A stretch of 9,302 bases of DNA from Robiginitomaculum sp. (GCA_021647375.1 JAKIUV010000096.1:1-9302), one strand, 5' to 3'; positions 1 through 6,939 are shown, numbered from the stretch's first letter. Program-made: numbers and translations. The notes: generated from the letters alone by a model not told the origin.

Positions 1-42
1 TTTACTCATTCTTCGTTCCTGTAAACACTCCGCCCAGCCCAT
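1..42 (-). CDS. 5' end of an unidentified leftward gene (partial)
   Basis: On the minus strand an open frame starts with ATG at 42-40 and runs off the left edge with no stop, reading MGWAECLQERRMSK. A good Shine-Dalgarno, GGGAG (plus-strand CTCCC at 49-53), lies 6 nt upstream, which favours this start over an in-frame ATG at 69-67 that has no ribosome site. Only 14 residues are visible, too few to assign a family. It would be transcribed divergently from the MORN gene, with the tandem repeat at 67-116 in its upstream region. It could also be chance: the frame is short and only the start signals support it. Confidence 0.4.
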   Translation of the reverse strand, partial: MGWAECLQERRMSK

Positions 43-66
43 GAAAAACTCCCAAAAGAAGAAATC

Positions 67-116
67 CATAAACCGGACAAATGAAGTGCTACATAAAACG
101 GACAATTAGAGTGCTA
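67..116. repeat. 25-bp tandem duplication, two copies
   Basis: Positions 67-91 and 92-116 are adjacent copies agreeing at 21 of 25 positions. The most conserved parts are CATAAA, CGGACAA and AGTGCTA. They lie in the non-coding gap between the leftward start at 42 and the MORN promoter at 139. Tandem copies of a site this size suggest a repeated operator, or a degenerate insertion-sequence end, since IS21-type elements carry repeated transposase sites at their ends. No transposase gene is visible, so neither reading is established. Confidence 0.6.
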
Positions 117-138
117 GCTACACATTAGCAGTGAAGCC

Positions 139-167
139 TTGATATGAAACCTGCATTCTTGTAATAT
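139..167 (+). promoter_or_regulatory. Sigma-70-type promoter of the MORN gene
   Basis: TTGATA at 139-144 and TAATAT at 162-167 are separated by exactly 17 bp, each one or two changes from the -35 and -10 consensus. Transcription would start near 174, giving a leader of only about 16 nt that contains the GGGGGGA ribosome site (180-186) before ATG 190. This placement also argues against the TTG at 178 as the start codon. Confidence 0.7.
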
Positions 168-189
168 ACCCGTATATTTGGGGGGATTT

Positions 190-711
190 ATGCGTTGTTT
201 AATGGTTTTTTTGGCTGGTTTATTTGCACTCACACCGCAATCCGCATTTGCCAGATGTATTTCTGGTAATTGTGATAATGGGTATGGGACTTATTTTTAT
301 AAGAGCGGTAATAAATATATCGGCAGTTATAAGCGTGGATTGATGAGCGGGCGCGGCACATTTATTTGGGCCAATGGTAATAAATATGAAGGCCAGTGGG
401 CGCGTGATTACGCCAATGGTCAAGGCACATATACCTATGCCAATGGTGACCGCTATGTAGGCCAGTGGGAAAACGATGTTAAAAGCGGCCAAGGCACAAT
501 GTATTGGGCGGACGGCTCGAAATATGTCGGTGAATGGGTCTATGATAAAAAAGAAGGTCAAGGCACCAATACCTATGCGTCGGGCGATGTTTATATTGGC
601 CAGTGGCGCAACGATTACAAGCACGGCAAAGGCCTTTATATTTGGAATAATGGCCGCAGGCTGGAAGGTGAATGGATTGACGGTAATGAGGTCTATATAG
701 AGCCGAATTAG
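190..711 (+). CDS. Exported MORN-repeat protein
   Basis: A 173-residue protein. The frame can be extended to a TTG at 178, but ATG 190 has the purine-rich site GGGGGGA about 4 nt upstream and begins a clean signal peptide: a hydrophobic stretch at about residues 4-15 and an AFA cleavage site after residue 21. The mature part opens with a Cys pair (C23, C28) and then has six MORN units, Gly-x-x-Tyr-x-Gly-(Gln/Glu)-Trp-like, whose first glycines fall at 40, 63, 86, 109, 132 and 155, an exact 23-residue period. MORN repeats form extended beta-hairpin arrays that bind proteins or lipids. The signal peptide puts this one in the periplasm or outside the cell; there is no lipobox or transmembrane anchor. 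No enzymatic domain is attached, so the specific role is unknown. It appears to be a single-gene unit with its own promoter. Confidence 0.88.
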   Translation: MRCLMVFLAGLFALTPQSAFARCISGNCDNGYGTYFYKSGNKYIGSYKRGLMSGRGTFIWANGNKYEGQWARDYANGQGTYTYANGDRYVGQWENDVKSGQGTMYWADGSKYVGEWVYDKKEGQGTNTYASGDVYIGQWRNDYKHGKGLYIWNNGRRLEGEWIDGNEVYIEPN

Positions 712-741
712 TTTGGTACACTATCCTTAACCCAATATTTC

Positions 742-770
742 TTGAGCTAAAGACTGTTTAGCTCTACATT
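742..770 (+). promoter_or_regulatory. Promoter-like site with operator-like palindrome in its spacer
   Basis: A perfect 8-bp inverted repeat, GAGCTAAA (744-751) and TTTAGCTC (757-764), is separated by 5 bp. It is bracketed by TTGAGC (742-747) and TACATT (765-770), 17 bp apart, a plausible -35/-10 pair for the transporter at 791. A dyad filling the spacer is a classic place for a repressor or MerR-type activator. The alternative is a weak terminator for the MORN gene, but no real T-run follows the stem. Confidence 0.45.
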
Positions 771-790
771 TCCCTAATTAAGGGGGAAAT

Positions 791-2167
791 ATGACGTTTT
801 CACGTAGCACATTCATTTGGCTTGGGCCAATATTGGCGATCTTGTTTACGCTCGGCTTGCGGCAGGTTGGGTTGGAAGACAAGCCGGCCATTGCGGCCGG
901 GATAACTTTGCTGACTGTTATCTGGTGGGTGAGCGAAGCTATTCCTATTGCAGCGGCGTCTTTGGTACCGTTCGCGCTCCTGCCCGTGTTCGGAATAGTT
1001 GACCATAAGGGGGTAGCCAGCGCGCTGGGCAGTCATGTTATTTTGCTGCTCATGGGGGCATTTATGTTAGCCAAGGCTTTGGAGAAAAGCGGCGCGCACG
1101 AGCGGCTGGCGGTTTATATGATAAATTTGGTCGGCGTATCGAGCGGGCGGCGTTTGGTTTTCGGCTTTATGCTGGCGGCAGGGTTTTTATCCATGTGGAT
1201 TTCCAATACGGCCACGACACTGATTATACTGCCCATCGCACTGGCGATTTTGGCGGGTATAGATAATCCGAAATTGCGCATAGCGCTGATTTTAGGCATT
1301 GCCTATGCATCTAGCGTTGGCGGTATCGGCACACCCATCGGCACCCCGCCCAATGTGATTTTCATGGGCGTGTACGAAGAGCTGACCGGCAAAGAGTTTA
1401 GCTTCGTGCAATGGATGCGTATTGGGGTTCCGGTGGTGTTGGTGTCCTTGCCGATTATGGCTTTGTGGTTAACGCGAAATGTGAAATTGGAAGCCGATAT
1501 AGAGTTACCGAAATGCGGGCCGTGGCGCACCGAAGAGCGCCGCACTTTATTGGTGTTCGGTCTCACGGCACTGGCCTGGATAACCCGCAAAGACCCGTTC
1601 GGCGGCTGGAGCGGCGCGCTGGATATGCCGCTGGTTGGCGATAGCACGATTGCGCTATTTGCCGTCGTGGTGATGTTCCTTATTCCGAACGGTAAACAAG
1701 GCCGTTTGCTCGATTGGGAAACCGCGCGCAGTATTCCGTGGGGTTTGCTCTTGTTGTTTGCAGGCGGCATTGCCATGGCCAAGGGTTTCACCGCCTCCGG
1801 CCTAAGCGCCATGCTCGGCGATTGGCTGTCATCCTTGGCACATTTGCCGCTTATCCTGATGATACTCACCATCTGTCTGGTCGTCACCTATCTCACAGAA
1901 ATCACCAGCAACACCGCCACCGCAACCCTGCTCATGCCCATACTTGCGGCGGCGGGCATCGCCACAGGCATAGACCCAACCCTGCTCATGATCCCCGCAA
2001 CAATGGCCGCGTCCTGCGCCTTCATGCTCCCCGTAGCCACCGCACCAAATGCCATAGCTTACGGCCTGGGGGATATAAAAATAAGCGATATGGTGAAAGA
2101 AGGCGCGGTGCTCAGTTTCGGTATATCGGTGGTGATAGGTTTGATTTGTTATGGGTTGTTGGTTTAG
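791..2167 (+). CDS. SLC13/DASS family sodium:dicarboxylate (divalent anion) symporter
   Basis: A 458-residue, very hydrophobic inner-membrane protein, a normal length for the divalent anion:sodium symporter family. Both family signatures are present: Ser-Asn-Thr at 138-140 (context WISNTATT) and at 373-375 (context EITSNTATATLLMP), the paired motifs that build the sodium and substrate sites of the inverted-repeat fold. Each is followed by its partner loop, GTPIGTPPN at 180-188 and LPVATAPNAIAYG at 413-425. The N-terminal WWVSEAIP segment (45-52) is also typical. Members import C4-dicarboxylates (succinate, fumarate, malate), citrate or sulfate with Na+; the SNT/TAPN pattern favours carboxylates, but the exact substrate cannot be read off. 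A strong ribosome site, AGGGGGAA, lies just before ATG 791. Confidence 0.92.
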   Translation: MTFSRSTFIWLGPILAILFTLGLRQVGLEDKPAIAAGITLLTVIWWVSEAIPIAAASLVPFALLPVFGIVDHKGVASALGSHVILLLMGAFMLAKALEKSGAHERLAVYMINLVGVSSGRRLVFGFMLAAGFLSMWISNTATTLIILPIALAILAGIDNPKLRIALILGIAYASSVGGIGTPIGTPPNVIFMGVYEELTGKEFSFVQWMRIGVPVVLVSLPIMALWLTRNVKLEADIELPKCGPWRTEERRTLLVFGLTALAWITRKDPFGGWSGALDMPLVGDSTIALFAVVVMFLIPNGKQGRLLDWETARSIPWGLLLLFAGGIAMAKGFTASGLSAMLGDWLSSLAHLPLILMILTICLVVTYLTEITSNTATATLLMPILAAAGIATGIDPTLLMIPATMAASCAFMLPVATAPNAIAYGLGDIKISDMVKEGAVLSFGISVVIGLICYGLLV

Positions 2168-2178
2168 GGTGGGGTATT

Positions 2179-2604
2179 ATGAGTCAGTGGAACCTAATAT
2201 ATCATTCTAAATTAACAAGAAGCCCACTCTCATATTGGGTTCATATTCCGTTAGACGCCTCAAAAAACATCTATTGTGCAGAATTAGATTGGATGGACTT
2301 TAAGCCACCTTTTCTGAGGCGAATTCCTGTAAAAGGTTATCCATATCTAATAATAAGAGTCACAGGGTTTAACATTGAATTTGCTTCCCTTGTGGAGGTT
2401 CAGCATTGCCTTGATATTTTAAGTCAAAAAAACATGCCAACGACAATGGCGTTGTCGAAAAAACGAGCTACAGGAGTTGGCCCCAATGGGCATTGGTTAA
2501 GTCGATGGCCTGCAAATTTAAAGTCTTGGTCAAAACGGCAGAAAATTGTTGCGGCTTTGGAGCGAACAAAAACGGAAATGATGAAAAAGGGAATTGAGTT
2601 TTAG
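2179..2604 (+). CDS. Hypothetical protein, 141 aa
   Basis: An open frame starting at ATG 2179, only 11 nt after the transporter stop, with a G-rich ribosome site (GGGTGGGG, 2167-2174). The same frame extends upstream inside the transporter gene, but that part is an out-of-frame shadow. The product is probably cytoplasmic: no signal peptide or membrane segment is seen. It has an aromatic N-terminal half (including YWVHIPLDASKN, about residues 19-30), a central hydrophobic strand (PYLIIRVTGFNIEFASL, about 55-71) and a basic, helical C-terminus ending in KTEMMKKGIEF. I do not recognise a family. Base composition is clearly AT-richer than the transporter's, suggesting separate origin. It could be co-transcribed with the transporter because of the short gap. 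Confidence 0.65.
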   Translation: MSQWNLIYHSKLTRSPLSYWVHIPLDASKNIYCAELDWMDFKPPFLRRIPVKGYPYLIIRVTGFNIEFASLVEVQHCLDILSQKNMPTTMALSKKRATGVGPNGHWLSRWPANLKSWSKRQKIVAALERTKTEMMKKGIEF

Positions 2605-2629
2605 GGTTTAGTATACCAACAAATCCCAT

Positions 2630-2763
2630 CCCCTCACCGCGCTGTCGCGCACCTCTCCCTGTGGGAGAGGTTAAGTTTGCCGCGATAGCACGGAACTTTT
2701 CGGTAATCGCAAATAGTTGAGAGGACGTCTCCTCTCCTTTGGGGAGAGGAACAAGGTGAGGGG
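2630..2763. repeat. Nested palindromic intergenic repeat (MITE-like), possible bidirectional terminator
   Basis: The outer arms CCCCTCACC (2630-2638) and GGTGAGGGG (2755-2763) are perfect inverted complements. Inside are a GCGC-TGTC-GCGC hairpin (2639-2650), a strong stem CCTCTCCC/GGGAGAGG with a 3-nt loop (2652-2670), an imperfect dyad around TTTGCCGCGAT and ATCGCAAA (2676-2713), and a second stem CCTCTCC/GGAGAGG (2731-2749). Related CCCTCACC...GGGAGAGG repeats are scattered between genes in many proteobacteria and are often mis-annotated as short proteins. It lies between the converging ends of the 2179 ORF and glpK, where a hairpin-rich RNA could terminate or stabilise both transcripts. 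Confidence 0.75.
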
Positions 2764-2779
2764 CTTCAATGTTAGAGGT

Positions 2780-4237
2780 TTAACCCAAAACCCGCCCAAC
2801 CGCCTTATCCCAACCCGCAAGCAAATCCTTGCGTTCTGCGTCCGCCATATCCGGCGTAAACTGCTTATCCGTTTTGCTCTCGAATTTTCGTACATCGCCG
2901 TAGAGGCCGCATTGATGTCCGGCGAGTAACGCTGCGCCGAGGGCGGTGGTTTCCATATTGGCGGGGCGGTTGACGGGGATGTCTAGAATGTCGGCGAGGA
3001 ATTGCATGGTCCAATTGTTGGCGGCCATGCCGCCGTCGACCTTTAAGCTGTTGGGGATAGCCCCATCGGCGGCCATTGCGGCGAGGAGGTCGTGGGTTTG
3101 GTAACAGACGCTTTCCAGCGCGGCGCGGACGAAGTCTTTGGGGCCGGTGTCGCGGGTAATACCGAATATGCCGCCTCTGGCATTCGGGTCCCAATGGGGG
3201 GCGCCGAGGCCTGTGAAAGCAGGGACGAGATAGACGCCGTTATTGCTACTCATGTCCCGTACCATAGCTTCGGTGTCGGACGCGGATTTTATCAACCCCA
3301 TTTCGTCGCGCAACCATTGCACTGCCGCGCCTGCGACAAATATCGACCCCTCTAGGGCGTAATGAGAGACACCGTCCAAACGGTAAGCCACCGTGGTCAG
3401 CAGGCGGTTGGTTGAGGTAATTTTATCAGTGCCTGTGTTCAGCAGCACGAAACAACCCGTGCCATAAGTAGATTTAATATCGCCAACCGCAAAACAGCCT
3501 TGGCCAATGGCGGCGGCTTGTTGGTCGCCTGCTACGCCGGTGATTGGGATTTCCGCGCCAAGCACCTCTTTGCTGGTCACACCAAAATCAGCGGCGCAGT
3601 CCAGAACTTCGGGCAATAAGGCACGGGGCACATTAAACAAAGAAAGCAGTGCGTCATCCCAAGCGCCGGTCTCTATATTATATAGAGATGTGCGGCTGGC
3701 ATTGGTCGCATCGGTGACGTGCGCCGCACCACCCGTGAGCCGCCAAATCAAAAATGTATCAATCGTACCAAAGGCCAGTTCGCCGTTTTCCGCCCGCGCC
3801 CGTGCGCCCTTAATATTATCCAATATCCAGGCAATTTTTGCGCCTGAAAAATACGGATCGAGCAGTAGCCCGGTTTTCTCGCTCACCACGCTTTCATGAC
3901 CCGCGTCCTTAAGCTTGGCACACATATCCGCCGTGCGCCGGTCCTGCCAGACAATAGCATTATAAATCGGTTTGCCCGTCGACCGTTCCCAAACCACACA
4001 GGTTTCGCGTTGGTTGGTGATGCCAATGGCGGCAATGTCCGGCGTGTGGGCTAAACATTTCTGCACACACTCCAGAACACCCGACCATATTTCCTCTGGG
4101 TCATGTTCAACCCAGCCATCATTGGGGTAATATTGAGTAAAGGGTTTTTGTACACTAAACACGGGCACCGCATCACTGTCATAAACAATAGCCCGGCTAG
4201 ACGTGGTGCCTTGGTCAATAGCGAGGATGTGGGTCAT
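2780..4237 (-). CDS. glpK: Glycerol kinase
   Basis: A 485-residue FGGY-family kinase that phosphorylates glycerol to sn-glycerol 3-phosphate with ATP in the cytoplasm. The start is ATG at 4237-4235: the frame extends ten codons upstream, but AAGGA lies 6 nt before this ATG and the product begins with the canonical MTHILAIDQGTTSSRA phosphate-binding strand. Glycerol-site residues are visible: NQRET (75-79), W97, Y129 and the catalytic-base Asp238 in GVAGDQQ. The ATP-side motifs STYGTGCF (256-263), GLGAPHWDPNARG (343-355) and VDGGMAANNW (400-409) are intact. The segment before GDQQ reads SKEVLGAEIP and lacks the GGTR loop that binds fructose-1,6-bisphosphate in the E. coli enzyme, so that inhibition may be absent. 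It is divergent from the lipoprotein-glpD pair, with which it shares the glycerol pathway. No glpF is seen beside it. Confidence 0.96.
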   Translation of the reverse strand: MTHILAIDQGTTSSRAIVYDSDAVPVFSVQKPFTQYYPNDGWVEHDPEEIWSGVLECVQKCLAHTPDIAAIGITNQRETCVVWERSTGKPIYNAIVWQDRRTADMCAKLKDAGHESVVSEKTGLLLDPYFSGAKIAWILDNIKGARARAENGELAFGTIDTFLIWRLTGGAAHVTDATNASRTSLYNIETGAWDDALLSLFNVPRALLPEVLDCAADFGVTSKEVLGAEIPITGVAGDQQAAAIGQGCFAVGDIKSTYGTGCFVLLNTGTDKITSTNRLLTTVAYRLDGVSHYALEGSIFVAGAAVQWLRDEMGLIKSASDTEAMVRDMSSNNGVYLVPAFTGLGAPHWDPNARGGIFGITRDTGPKDFVRAALESVCYQTHDLLAAMAADGAIPNSLKVDGGMAANNWTMQFLADILDIPVNRPANMETTALGAALLAGHQCGLYGDVRKFESKTDKQFTPDMADAERKDLLAGWDKAVGRVLG

Positions 4238-4343
4238 GAAATGTCCTTTTTGTAGACATATACACAAATGGCAAACAATGTGATATAAAAATTCGACGGG
4301 CTTTAGATGTCGCCGCGTTTAACAAGGAATGTAAAGAGGGTTT
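4238..4343. promoter_or_regulatory. Divergent intergenic region between glpK and the lipoprotein gene
   Basis: This 106-bp gap must carry promoters for glpK (leftward) and for the lipoprotein, and possibly glpD (rightward). It is AT-rich around 4255-4295, including TATAAA at 4284-4289. I could not find a convincing -35/-10 pair on either strand or a clear GlpR-type palindrome. The rightward ribosome site is AGAGGG, just before ATG 4344; the leftward one is AAGGA, 6 nt before ATG 4237. Confidence 0.4.
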
Positions 4344-5435
4344 ATGGCGAAATTAAGCAAATGGCTGGGCGCGAGCATTATAACATGCTTGTTTCTTATT
4401 GGTTGCGGTGGTGGTGGTTCTATAACTCCGCCTCCACCTCCGACACCTCCTCCCCCGCCGCCCGTAACTGATATTTGGAAAGATGTAAAAGCGGCCATTG
4501 ACGCATCCAGTGTTGCCGATATTCGCTTAATGGTCGGGGACGGCGGCGGCGTAGTGTTTTCCTATGAAAAAGGCTCTTTTCCAGCTGAGAGCCAATATTT
4601 TCTGGCCTCGTCCTCAAAATTATTAAGCGGCGCAACCATTTTCCGTTTGGTGGAAAATGGGACATTGTCACTGGATAGCCGCGCCGCTGACATCATACCG
4701 TGGTGGACAAGCGATAGCACAGATGCGCGCAGCCAAGTTACGCTGGAACATTTATTGTCATTTACCTCCGGGTTTAATGATGCGCCGATCAGTACCAGCT
4801 GCATAACGGACGCTACGACCAGCATGGGCGCGTGTGCCCAAGAATTTTATAATGCCGGCATTGGCACTGTGCCGGGGGACGCTTATTATTACGGCCCGGC
4901 TCATTTGCAAATCGCCGGGCATATGGCGGAACTTGCAACGGGCATGTCGTATGCAGAGATTTTCCAGGCCGAAATCGTTGATGTGTTAGGGTTAAGCAAT
5001 AATACGGTTTTTGCATTCCCAAGCACCACGAATCCGCGCGCATCGGGCGGCGCCCAATCAACGCCTGAAGACTATGCCAAGTTTTTGCGTGCCTTGCTGG
5101 CGGCAGAGATTGTTACGGATATAAACACATTCACCCAAGACCGCACCGGAAATGTGGTGTTTGGGTTTCGTCCGGGAGCTGCCGGAGCTACGAGCCGCGA
5201 TTGGCATTACGGCCTTGGGTTTTGGCGGCAATGCGACATTCCCAACTGGAACAATACGTGCGATGATAATATTGTAATATCCAGCGGCGGTGCTTTTGGC
5301 TGGCGTCCCTGGATTGATTTCAACAATAATTATTTTGGGCAAATCGCTATGGAGGTTACGTCTGGCACCCACGGTGCTGCAGCCCTGCAACGTCAGCTTC
5401 AGCCTTTGATCGTAACAGCCCTTGCCAATAGATAG
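4344..5435 (+). CDS. Lipoprotein with serine beta-lactamase/esterase (class C-like) domain
   Basis: A 363-residue lipoprotein. The signal peptide ends in the lipobox LIGC with C21 as the lipidated cysteine. A Gly run and a Pro-rich tether (about residues 29-40, TPPPPP-type) then lift the domain off the membrane. The catalytic domain matches the beta-lactamase/penicillin-binding fold: Ser89-x-x-Lys92 (LASSSKLLSG) as nucleophile and base, the helper motif LEHLLSFTSGF (134-144), and HLQIAGHMAELATGMSYAEIF around 187-207. The usual Tyr-x-Asn second motif reads Tyr183-Gly-Pro, and the third motif appears as SSGGAFG (313-319) rather than KTG. This pattern favours a family VIII-like esterase or peptidase over a true beta-lactamase. 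It lies 22 bp before glpD, probably in one operon, suggesting hydrolysis of an ester related to glycerol use (inference). A ribosome site AGAGGG precedes ATG 4344. Confidence 0.85.
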   Translation: MAKLSKWLGASIITCLFLIGCGGGGSITPPPPPTPPPPPPVTDIWKDVKAAIDASSVADIRLMVGDGGGVVFSYEKGSFPAESQYFLASSSKLLSGATIFRLVENGTLSLDSRAADIIPWWTSDSTDARSQVTLEHLLSFTSGFNDAPISTSCITDATTSMGACAQEFYNAGIGTVPGDAYYYGPAHLQIAGHMAELATGMSYAEIFQAEIVDVLGLSNNTVFAFPSTTNPRASGGAQSTPEDYAKFLRALLAAEIVTDINTFTQDRTGNVVFGFRPGAAGATSRDWHYGLGFWRQCDIPNWNNTCDDNIVISSGGAFGWRPWIDFNNNYFGQIAMEVTSGTHGAAALQRQLQPLIVTALANR

Positions 5436-5447
5436 GGACAGGCTTTA

Positions 5448-5468
5448 ATGTTGGCGGATGGAAAATAA
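5448..5468 (+). other. Six-codon leader ORF overlapping the glpD start
   Basis: ATG TTG GCG GAT GGA AAA TAA encodes MLADGK and ends 8 nt inside glpD. The best ribosome site in this gap, AGGGACAGG (about 5434-5442), is well spaced for this ATG but rather far from glpD's ATG at 5458. Translating this small frame could deliver ribosomes to glpD by termination and reinitiation. It may equally be accidental. Confidence 0.3.
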
Positions 5469-6939
5469 AACATTTGATCTTCTCATTATTGGTGGTGGTA
5501 TTAACGGGGCGGGCATCGCGCGGGACGCGGCGGGGCGCGGGCTGTCCGTGACCCTTGTGGAGAAAAACGATCTGGCCAGCGGTACGTCGTCTAAATCTTC
5601 CAAACTCATTCACGGTGGGTTGCGCTATTTGGAGTACGGAGAGTTTCGTTTGGTGCGCGAAGCATTGCGGGAACGCGAAACTCTGATGCGGATTGCCCCG
5701 CACTTGGTGTCGCCTCTGCGTATTGTTCTACCCCACCATAAGGGCTTAAGGCCAAAGTGGATGCTGCGGCTTGGCCTTTTCATGTATGATCATATTGGCG
5801 GTGGGCGGACATTGCCCGGCACGTCCGTAGCCAATTTGCGGACGGGTGCGGGCAAAGATGTGCTCAAGCCTGAATTTGAGAGCGGGTTTGTATTTTCAGA
5901 TTGTCGGGTTGATGATGCCAGACTGGTTGTGGCTAATGCGCTGGGGGCACAAGCGCACGGCGCGGAAATTTTGGTGCGCAGTAAATGCGTAGGCTTAAGC
6001 CACAAAGATAATATCTGGCACGCCACCATTAGCGAACATCCGGGCGGGGCGGAGCGGATTATCAAAGCAAAATGTATCGTCAACGCCTCCGGCATTCGGG
6101 TGGACGAGATGGTGGAAATAGCACTCGGCGAGGAACACCCGGATCATCTACGTCTGGTCAAAGGGTCGCATATCATCACCAAGCGGCTCTATCCGGGACG
6201 GCAACTCTATATGTTTCAAAACCCGGATAAGCGAATTATTTTCGCGATTCCCTATGAACAAGATTACACCCTTATCGGCACTACGGACGCGCCCTACGAA
6301 TTGAGCGATGGACCTATAGAAATATCGCAAGAGGAAACTGATTATCTCTTACATGCGGCTAATCAGTATTTTGCCAAGGAAATCACAAAGAAAGACATCG
6401 TCTGGAGCTATGCTGGGGTTCGGCCTCTCTATGATAATAACAAAGGCAATGCCTCCGCTGTTACCCGTGATTATGTGTTCGATGTCAAAGACGACACCAC
6501 CCCGCCAATACTTTCAATATTCGGCGGCAAGATAACCACCTACCGCGAACTGGCTGAACATGCCTTGCGCAAGCTGGGGAAATATTTTCCAGACATGCAA
6601 GAAGATTGGACGGGGGAAGAGGCTTTGCCGGGCGGGGCGCTCGGCACAGACTTTGAGAGTTTCGTCAAAGCTCAAGTGGAGAAATATCCATTCTTATCCG
6701 CGCCGCACCTCCTGCGCCTTTGTCGATCCTACGGTGCTAACATAGACACTCTGTTGGTTGGTGCAAAAACTACCGCCGATATGGGGCAAGATTTCGGCGG
6801 CACCTTAACAGAGCGTGAAGCCAAATACTTGGTCAAACACGAATGGGCGAAAACTGCCCAGGATATATTGTGGCGCCGTACAAAATGCGGCCTGCATATG
6901 AGTGAAGCCGAGCGAAGTGCGTTTGCGGATTGGTTTTAA
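5458..6939 (+). CDS. glpD: Aerobic glycerol-3-phosphate dehydrogenase (FAD, quinone-linked)
   Basis: A 493-residue flavoprotein close to the family's usual 500. It oxidises sn-glycerol 3-phosphate to dihydroxyacetone phosphate at the inner membrane and passes electrons to quinone. The FAD dinucleotide fold GGGINGAGIARDAAGRG (12-28) is followed by the ribose-binding acidic residue E35 (LVEKND) and the GlpD signature around SGTSSKSSKLIHGGLRYLE (41-59). Substrate-side motifs include KGSHIITKRLY, IPYEQDYTLIGTTDAPYE, WSYAGVRPLYDN and the C-terminal flavin loop GGKITTYRELAEHAL. The C-terminal helical domain ends in LVKHEWAKTAQDILWRRTKCGL, as in typical members. The start at ATG 5458 fits the conserved N-terminus but has a weak ribosome site. 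It works directly downstream of GlpK. Confidence 0.96.
   Translation: MENKTFDLLIIGGGINGAGIARDAAGRGLSVTLVEKNDLASGTSSKSSKLIHGGLRYLEYGEFRLVREALRERETLMRIAPHLVSPLRIVLPHHKGLRPKWMLRLGLFMYDHIGGGRTLPGTSVANLRTGAGKDVLKPEFESGFVFSDCRVDDARLVVANALGAQAHGAEILVRSKCVGLSHKDNIWHATISEHPGGAERIIKAKCIVNASGIRVDEMVEIALGEEHPDHLRLVKGSHIITKRLYPGRQLYMFQNPDKRIIFAIPYEQDYTLIGTTDAPYELSDGPIEISQEETDYLLHAANQYFAKEITKKDIVWSYAGVRPLYDNNKGNASAVTRDYVFDVKDDTTPPILSIFGGKITTYRELAEHALRKLGKYFPDMQEDWTGEEALPGGALGTDFESFVKAQVEKYPFLSAPHLLRLCRSYGANIDTLLVGAKTTADMGQDFGGTLTEREAKYLVKHEWAKTAQDILWRRTKCGLHMSEAERSAFADWF

Noticed and set aside
178..189. TTG start extending the MORN protein by four residues
   Set aside because: The TTG overlaps the start of the G-rich ribosome site for ATG 190, lies only a few bases after the predicted transcription start and adds nothing to the signal peptide.
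220..624. 134-aa minus-strand frame opposite the MORN gene
   Set aside because: It is a mirror of the 69-nt repeated coding DNA; the hydrophobic repeats are translations of the antisense of the MORN codons.
1303..1887. 194-aa minus-strand frame inside the transporter
   Set aside because: It lies wholly antisense to a well-supported transporter gene and has no recognisable domain or start signal.
1714..2178. N-terminal extension of the 141-aa ORF into the transporter
   Set aside because: The His/Arg-rich translation is an out-of-frame shadow of the transporter; the ATG at 2179 has its own ribosome site.
2671..2895. Small minus-strand protein containing LTLFLSPKERRR
   Set aside because: It is translated from the palindromic repeat and the end of glpK; such peptides are a known annotation artefact of this repeat type.
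4238..4267. Ten-codon N-terminal extension of GlpK
   Set aside because: The conserved N-terminus begins at MTHILAIDQG and the AAGGA site is placed for that ATG.
4344..5435. Antibiotic-resistance beta-lactamase
   Set aside because: The second motif is Tyr-Gly-Pro and no KTG is seen; the context is glycerol metabolism, so a resistance call is not supported.
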